A stretch of DNA of 64,000 nt from Pseudomonas mandelii (GTDB lineage Bacteria > Pseudomonadota > Gammaproteobacteria > Pseudomonadales > Pseudomonadaceae), in assembly GCF_006438925.1 (NCBI RefSeq), contig NZ_RCZA01000002.1, positions 633,067 through 697,066 of the forward strand. Reading direction: 5' to 3'. The notes beneath the pieces were generated by a model that saw only the letters and a program-made list of their open reading frames with translations, did no database searches and was not told the DNA's origin. Made by a program: the position numbers and the translations under genes. Of the stretch, positions 58,491 to 64,000 are shown in pieces. Numbering within the stretch: position 1 is the stretch's first letter; each line of letters starts with the position of its first letter.

Positions 58491-58523
58491 ATCTGCCCGG
58501 TGCCTGGTGCGCCGGGCAGATCA
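58491..58523 (+). terminator. intercistronic stem-loop livK-livH
   Basis: GATCTGCCCGG-11-CCGGGCAGATC, a perfect 11-bp stem with no T run, 12 bases after the livK stop. It probably protects the upstream mRNA or attenuates rather than fully terminating, since livH follows on the same strand. Confidence 0.6.
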
Positions 58524-58650
58524 ATCAACATGTCCGTGCAGTACCTGTCTTTTCTCGTAGAGCTGCACACAACCGTGTTGCGCCGGCGGCTGAACCCCGG
58601 TCCGTTGCAACCCGCTTCTGTGCAGTCTCTCAAATGCGTGAGATTGCGTT

Positions 58651-59565
<915 letters not shown>

Positions 59566-59568
59566 GCG

Positions 59569-60852
59569 ATGTCTTCAACCACTAAAAAAACCATTGATCT
59601 CAAAAGAAGCCTGGTTGACGCGATTCTTGCCGGCCTTGTGGCCCTGATTGTGTTCGGCCCGATTGTCGGCATCGTCCTCGACGGCTACGGCTTCAACCTG
59701 CAGCCGACACGCGTGGCGTGGATTGTCGCCATCGTCATGGCCGGCCGCTTTGCCTTGAGCCTGTTCCTGCAAACCCCCAAGGGTCTGAGAATTCTTGAAG
59801 GCTTTGAAAGCACCGGCTCCGGGGTTCATGTACTGCCGCCTGATTACAAATCCCGGTTGCGCTGGATCATCCCGCTGTTGATCGTCGTTGCCGTGGTGTT
59901 CCCGTTTTTCTCCAACTCCTACCTGCTGGGTGTGGTCATCCTCGGGCTGATCTACGTACTGCTGGGTCTGGGCCTGAACATCGTGGTCGGTCTGGCCGGT
60001 CTGCTCGACCTGGGTTACGTGGCGTTCTACGCCATCGGTGCCTACGGACTGGCGCTCGGTTACCAATACCTCGGTCTGGGCTTCTGGACGGTGCTGCCGC
60101 TGGCGGCGATCACCGCTGGCCTTGCCGGTTGCATCCTCGGTTTCCCGGTGCTGCGCCTGCACGGTGACTATCTGGCGATCGTGACCCTGGGCTTCGGTGA
60201 AATCATCCGGTTGATCCTCAATAACTGGCTGTCCCTGACCGGCGGCCCGAATGGCATGGCCGCTCCATTGCCAACCTTCTTCGGCATCGAGTTCGGCAAA
60301 AGGGCGAAAGAGGGCGGGGTGCCGTTCCATGAGTTCTTCGGCATCGCCTACAACCCGGATGTGAAGTATTACTTCATCTACGCGGTGTTGTTCCTGGTGG
60401 TATTGGCTGTGCTGTACATCAAGCACCGCCTGACTCGCATGCCGGTCGGTCGCGCCTGGGAAGCCTTGCGTGAAGATGAAATCGCTTGCCGCTCCATGGG
60501 CCTGAACCATGTTTTGGTGAAGCTCTCGGCGTTCACCATCGGTGCATCGACGGCCGGGCTGGCCGGTGTGTTCTTTGCCACCTACCAAGGCTTCGTCAAC
60601 CCGACCTCGTTCACCTTCTTCGAATCGGCATTGATCCTCGCCATCGTGGTACTCGGCGGCATGGGCTCGACCATCGGCGTGGTGATTGCGGCGTTCGTGC
60701 TGACCGTCGCCCCGGAACTGCTGCGGGGGTTCGCGGAATACCGCGTGCTGCTGTTCGGCGTCCTGATGGTGTTGATGATGATCTGGCGACCGCGCGGCCT
60801 GATTCGGATCAGCCGTACCGGTGTGACCCCGCGTAAAGGAGTAGCGCCATGA
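59569..60852 (+). CDS. livM: branched-chain amino acid ABC permease LivM
   Basis: 427 residues. The N-terminal extension of about 125 residues has two or three membrane segments. The conserved permease core follows (LNIVVGLAGLLDLGYVAFYA, then LRLHGDYLAIVTLGFGEIIR). The coupling loop is GRAWEALREDEIACRSMGLN. It pairs with LivH. The end overlaps livG by 4 bases. Confidence 0.95.
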   Translation: MSSTTKKTIDLKRSLVDAILAGLVALIVFGPIVGIVLDGYGFNLQPTRVAWIVAIVMAGRFALSLFLQTPKGLRILEGFESTGSGVHVLPPDYKSRLRWIIPLLIVVAVVFPFFSNSYLLGVVILGLIYVLLGLGLNIVVGLAGLLDLGYVAFYAIGAYGLALGYQYLGLGFWTVLPLAAITAGLAGCILGFPVLRLHGDYLAIVTLGFGEIIRLILNNWLSLTGGPNGMAAPLPTFFGIEFGKRAKEGGVPFHEFFGIAYNPDVKYYFIYAVLFLVVLAVLYIKHRLTRMPVGRAWEALREDEIACRSMGLNHVLVKLSAFTIGASTAGLAGVFFATYQGFVNPTSFTFFESALILAIVVLGGMGSTIGVVIAAFVLTVAPELLRGFAEYRVLLFGVLMVLMMIWRPRGLIRISRTGVTPRKGVAP

Positions 60853-61724
60853 GCGAAGTCGTACTCTCGGTCGAGAAGCTGATGATGCACTTCGGCGGCA
60901 TCAAGGCGTTGAACGATGTCAGCCTGAAGGTCAAACGCAACTCGATCTTCGCCCTGATCGGCCCCAATGGCGCCGGCAAGACCACCGTGTTCAACTGCCT
61001 GACCGGGTTCTACAAGGCCTCGGGCGGCAAGATCGAACTCAATGTGCGTGGCGAGAAAACCAATGTCATCCAGCTGTTGGGTGAGTCGTTTAAACCGGTC
61101 GATTTCGTCTCGCCGAAATCCTTCGCCACTCGGCTGTTTTACAAAATGTTCGGCGGCACCCATTTGGTGAACCGTGCCGGCCTGGCGCGGACTTTCCAGA
61201 ACATTCGCCTGTTCAAGGAAATGTCGGTGCTGGAAAACCTGCTGGTGGCTCAACACATGTGGGTCAACCGCAACATGCTGGCCGGCATCCTCAACACCAA
61301 GGGTTATCGCAAAGCCGAAAGCGATGCGCTGGACCACGCGTTCTACTGGCTGGAAGTGGTGGACCTGGTGGACTGCGCCAACCGTCTGGCCGGTGAGCTG
61401 TCCTACGGCCAGCAGCGTCGTCTGGAGATCGCACGGGCCATGTGCACCCGGCCGCAGATCATCTGCCTCGACGAACCGGCCGCCGGCCTCAACCCTCAGG
61501 AAACCGAAGCGCTGAGCGCGATGATCCGGCTGCTGCGCGACGAGCACGATCTGACCGTGGTGCTGATCGAACACGACATGGGCATGGTAATGAGCATTTC
61601 CGACCACATCGTGGTGCTGGACCACGGCATCGTCATCGCCGAGGGCGGCCCCGACGACATCCGACACGATCCGAAAGTGATTGCGGCCTACCTGGGCGCT
61701 GATGAAGAGGAAGTGGCGCTATGA
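60849..61724 (+). CDS. livG: branched-chain amino acid ABC ATP-binding protein LivG
   Basis: 291 residues. Walker A GPNGAGKTTVFNCLTG, signature LSYGQQRRLEIARAM, Walker B ICLDEPAAGLNPQE, H-loop IEHDMGMV. An insertion after Walker A (about 60-105) makes it longer than E. coli LivG. It energises the transporter with LivF. Overlaps livM and livF by 4 bases each. Confidence 0.95.
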   Translation: MSEVVLSVEKLMMHFGGIKALNDVSLKVKRNSIFALIGPNGAGKTTVFNCLTGFYKASGGKIELNVRGEKTNVIQLLGESFKPVDFVSPKSFATRLFYKMFGGTHLVNRAGLARTFQNIRLFKEMSVLENLLVAQHMWVNRNMLAGILNTKGYRKAESDALDHAFYWLEVVDLVDCANRLAGELSYGQQRRLEIARAMCTRPQIICLDEPAAGLNPQETEALSAMIRLLRDEHDLTVVLIEHDMGMVMSISDHIVVLDHGIVIAEGGPDDIRHDPKVIAAYLGADEEEVAL

Positions 61725-62437
61725 GTCAACCCATCCTCGAACTCAAGGAACTGGACGTGTTTTACGGGCCGATCCAGGCCCTGAAGAAAGTCTCGCTGCA
61801 CATCAACGAAGGCGAAACCGTCAGCCTGATCGGCTCCAACGGCGCCGGCAAGTCGACCCTGCTGATGTCTATTTTCGGTCAACCCCGGGCGGCTGATGGG
61901 CAGATTAACTATCAGGGTGTGGATATCACCCACAAATCGTCGCACTACATCGCGTCCCACGGCATCGCCCAATCGCCGGAAGGTCGGCGGGTATTCCCCG
62001 ACATGACCGTCGAGGAAAACCTGCTGATGGGCACCATCCCGATTGGCGACAAGTACGCCAAGGAAGACATGCAACGCATGTTCGAGCTGTTTCCGCGGCT
62101 CGAAGAGCGTCGTACCCAGCGGGCCATGACCATGTCTGGCGGCGAGCAGCAAATGCTCGCCATCGCTCGGGCGCTGATGAGTCGGCCGAAACTGCTGTTG
62201 CTCGATGAGCCGAGCCTGGGATTGGCACCGATCGTGGTGAAGCAGATTTTCGCGACCCTGCGGGAACTGGCCAAAACCGGCATGACCATCTTCCTGGTGG
62301 AGCAGAACGCCAACCACGCCCTCAAACTGTCCGACCGGGCGTACGTGATGGTCAACGGCGAGATCCGCCTCACGGGCACCGGCAAGGAGCTGCTGGTTAA
62401 CGAGGAAGTGCGTAACGCCTATCTCGGCGGCCACTGA
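61721..62437 (+). CDS. livF: branched-chain amino acid ABC ATP-binding protein LivF
   Basis: 238 residues. Walker A GSNGAGKSTLLMSIFG, signature MSGGEQQMLAIARALM, Walker B LLLDEPSLGLAP, H-loop VEQNANHALKLS. It is the second ATPase of the transporter, and the end of the operon is marked by a strong terminator 18 bp later. Confidence 0.95.
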   Translation: MSQPILELKELDVFYGPIQALKKVSLHINEGETVSLIGSNGAGKSTLLMSIFGQPRAADGQINYQGVDITHKSSHYIASHGIAQSPEGRRVFPDMTVEENLLMGTIPIGDKYAKEDMQRMFELFPRLEERRTQRAMTMSGGEQQMLAIARALMSRPKLLLLDEPSLGLAPIVVKQIFATLRELAKTGMTIFLVEQNANHALKLSDRAYVMVNGEIRLTGTGKELLVNEEVRNAYLGGH

Positions 62438-62455
62438 GTTCTGCGCTGCAACAAC

Positions 62456-62487
62456 AAGCCCCGACGAGCAATCGCCGGGGCTTTTTT
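62456..62487 (+). terminator. terminator of the liv operon
   Basis: AAGCCCCG...CGGGGCTT stem with an inner CG/CG pairing and a run of six T residues. Confidence 0.9.
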
Positions 62488-62510
62488 ACACCTCCAAAAC
62501 ACCACAACCC

Positions 62511-62601
62511 CTGTGGGAGCGAGCTTGCTCGCGATAGCGTTGTATCAGTCACATCGATGTTGGATGTGCCACCGCTATCGCGAGCAAGCTCGCTCCCACA
62601 G
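62511..62601. repeat. REP doublet, family B
   Basis: 91 bp. Arms CTGTGGGAGCGAGCTTGCTC and inverse, centre CACATCGATGTTGGATGTG with its own dyad. It is directly downstream of the liv terminator. Confidence 0.92.
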
Positions 62602-62627
62602 GTGGCTGTGGTGAGCTTTCGGGAAAT

Positions 62628-63139
62628 TGTGGAAAACAATATTCACAAGCTCTTAAAGCGCGACATAAAGCCGCTGCAAATAGTTGTTTTGTCACGGTTT
62701 TGACTTGTCCCCGTTTGCTGTGGAGCTGGCTGTGAATAACGTGGGAGTAGCTGGCTGAAGGCCTTTGAAACCGTGGCTTGTAGAGTTGTGGTTGTTTTTT
62801 GATCAGGCGTTTTTGCGGGACCGCGAGCGGGCTTTGTCAACCTTTTTGTTGGTGACGAAAGCAGGGCGAAATGGAGTGGAGCTGCCTGTGGATAAGTCTG
62901 TGGTTAAACTCTGGAAAGACTCGGCTGAAGGCCGTAGTTACTGGCTTGGCGCCATCGTCGGTATGACCGGTCAATCGTGCAAAATGCCATGAGCTACACA
63001 CCCCGCGTTCCAGGGTCAAGCAAAAAAATTTCCAATTTGCCCGCAAAGCCTTGTGCACAGCGGCTTACAGCTTTTCCACTCGCCCCCGGAAACTGTGGAC
63101 CGGCCTGTGGATAAGGTGCGCGCACATGGCTGAAAGCCA
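62628..63139. repeat. degenerate repeats with DnaA-box-like words
   Basis: This non-coding stretch holds TGTGGATAA twice (62887, 63106), TGTGAATAA (62731), and one-mismatch forms at 62628, 62899, 63051 and 63072. Three blocks (62718-62763, 62874-62933, 63093-63139) share the layout GTGGA-ctg-CTGTGGATAA ... GGCTGAAgGCC, so the words recur within a degenerate longer repeat. Similar T-rich tails follow blocks 1 and 3. No ORF here is convincing. Confidence 0.6.
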
Positions 63140-63277
63140 CGGCAGGTAAGGCGTGGCAAGGTTTGATCGTTTTTTGTACAGCTTCTGCGGTAGTTGCCGC
63201 TGTGGGCAAGGCCGGGCATGCTGGCTGCTGATTTTCTATTCCAGTGGCTGTCGATCAGCCGAAGCAAGGAGAACACG

Positions 63278-64000
63278 ATGTCCAACACCCTGTTTATTAC
63301 CGGCGCGACCTCCGGTTTTGGTGAAGCCTGCGCCCGTCGTTTTGCCGAAGCCGGCTGGAAACTGGTGCTGACCGGCCGTCGTGAAGAGCGCCTCAATGCG
63401 CTGTGCGCCGAGTTGTCGAAGCAGACCGAGGTCCATGGCCTGGTGCTCGACGTGCGTGATCGCAAAGCCATGGAGGAGGCGATTGCCAACCTGCCGCCGT
63501 CCTTCGCCAAACTGCGCGGGCTGATCAACAACGCCGGGCTAGCCTTGGGCGTTGACCCGGCGCCGAAGTGCGACCTTGATGATTGGGACACCATGGTCGA
63601 CACCAACATCAAAGGCCTGATGTACAGCACTCGTCTGTTGTTGCCCCGCTTGATCGCTCACGGTCGCGGCGCCGGCATCGTCAACCTCGGTTCCATCGCC
63701 GGCAACTACCCGTACCCGGGCAGCCATGTGTATGGCGCGAGCAAGGCGTTCGTCAAACAGTTCTCCCTGAACCTGCGCTGCGACCTGCAAGGCACAGGTG
63801 TGCGGGTGAGCAATATCGAGCCGGGCCTGTGCGAAAGCGAGTTCTCACTGGTGCGTTTCGCTGGTGACCAGGAGCGTTACAACGCGACCTACGCCGGTGC
63901 CGAGCCGATCCAGCCGCAAGACATCGCCGACACCATTTTCTGGGTGCTCAATGCCCCGGCGCACATCAACATCAACAGCCTGGAGCTGATGCCGGTGAGC
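63278..64000 (+). CDS. YdfG-type short-chain dehydrogenase, C-terminus cut by window end
   Basis: 241 residues visible with no stop before 64000; E. coli YdfG has 248, so only a few residues are missing. TGATSGFGEACARRFAEAG near residue 8 is the NADP-binding motif, LINNAGLALG near 84 is the NNAG motif, and YGASK near 147 with the preceding serine (LGSIAGNYPYPGS) is the catalytic set. YdfG enzymes oxidise 3-hydroxy acids such as L-allo-threonine and serine, and reduce malonic semialdehyde. CAAGGAG precedes the ATG. It lies downstream of liv on the same strand but behind a terminator and 840 bp of non-coding DNA. Confidence 0.9.
   Translation, partial: MSNTLFITGATSGFGEACARRFAEAGWKLVLTGRREERLNALCAELSKQTEVHGLVLDVRDRKAMEEAIANLPPSFAKLRGLINNAGLALGVDPAPKCDLDDWDTMVDTNIKGLMYSTRLLLPRLIAHGRGAGIVNLGSIAGNYPYPGSHVYGASKAFVKQFSLNLRCDLQGTGVRVSNIEPGLCESEFSLVRFAGDQERYNATYAGAEPIQPQDIADTIFWVLNAPAHININSLELMPVS

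Noticed and set aside
62765..62992. 75-codon forward ORF downstream of liv
   Set aside because: It lies within the degenerate DnaA-box-like repeats, lacks a ribosome binding site and has no coding-like composition.
62628..63139. Chromosomal replication origin
   Set aside because: The expected oriC neighbours (dnaA, dnaN, rpmH, gyrB) are absent and there is no clear AT-rich unwinding element; only the DnaA-box-like cluster is reported.

Overview
The window reads as chromosome from a Pseudomonas of the P. fluorescens / P. putida lineage. The evidence is the high G+C coding bias, the P. fluorescens-type REP elements, the azurin gene, and a gene order familiar from Pseudomonas: serB, psd, motAB, rsgA, orn, queG, nnr, tsaE, amiB, mutL, miaA, hfq, hflXKC, hisZ, purA, rnr, rlmB, rpsF, rpsR, rplI, dnaB, azu, nadE, pncB, liv, ydfG. 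No plasmid, phage, insertion sequence or CRISPR signature was found.

Layout. 1-9.5 kb: end of an AhpA/YtjB-like gene, serB, a PilZ-like protein, a lone OAA-type lectin, the HDOD-rhodanese-psd operon, and the flagellar stator pair motAB. 9.5-26.2 kb: a housekeeping block covering ribosome assembly (rsgA), RNA turnover (orn), queuosine (queG), NAD(P)HX repair (nnr), t6A (tsaE), cell wall (amiB), mismatch repair (mutL), tRNA modification (miaA), Hfq, the HflX GTPase, the HflKC membrane complex, hisZ and purA. Many of these genes overlap by 1-13 bases. 26.3-31.6 kb: a chemoreceptor, an iron-type ABC permease and binding protein without an ATPase, and two identical tandem tRNA-Leu(CAG) genes. 31.7-41.5 kb: rnr-rlmB, the rpsF-rpsR-DUF2232-rplI operon, dnaB and a YgiQ-type radical SAM protein.

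41.9-48.7 kb: a three-gene operon of a transglutaminase/putative amidoligase (DUF2126) fusion, a circularly permuted ATP-grasp/alpha-E fusion and a second transglutaminase. These are predicted amide-bond makers and breakers with no established substrate, and they are the best candidate in the window for an undescribed system. 48.8-52.7 kb: a small charged protein, a LOG-family hydrolase, a 29-residue candidate ORF, azurin, and the NAD salvage pair pncB-nadE, where pncB ends in a 9-bp tandem repeat. 52.9-57 kb: a LysR regulator divergent from amaB-amaA (lysine / pipecolate catabolism). 57-62.4 kb: a livKHMGF branched-chain amino-acid transporter with a consensus sigma-54 promoter. 62.4-64 kb: a non-coding stretch rich in DnaA-box-like words, then a YdfG-type dehydrogenase cut by the window end.

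Twelve REP doublets of two sequence families sit between genes throughout, mostly at gene 3' ends. One supplies the queG stop codon and one lies inside the amaBA pair. Start sites were often moved inward from the longest frame to match ribosome binding sites and family lengths; the reasons are given per gene. All functional calls come from reading sequence and motifs; no database search was run.
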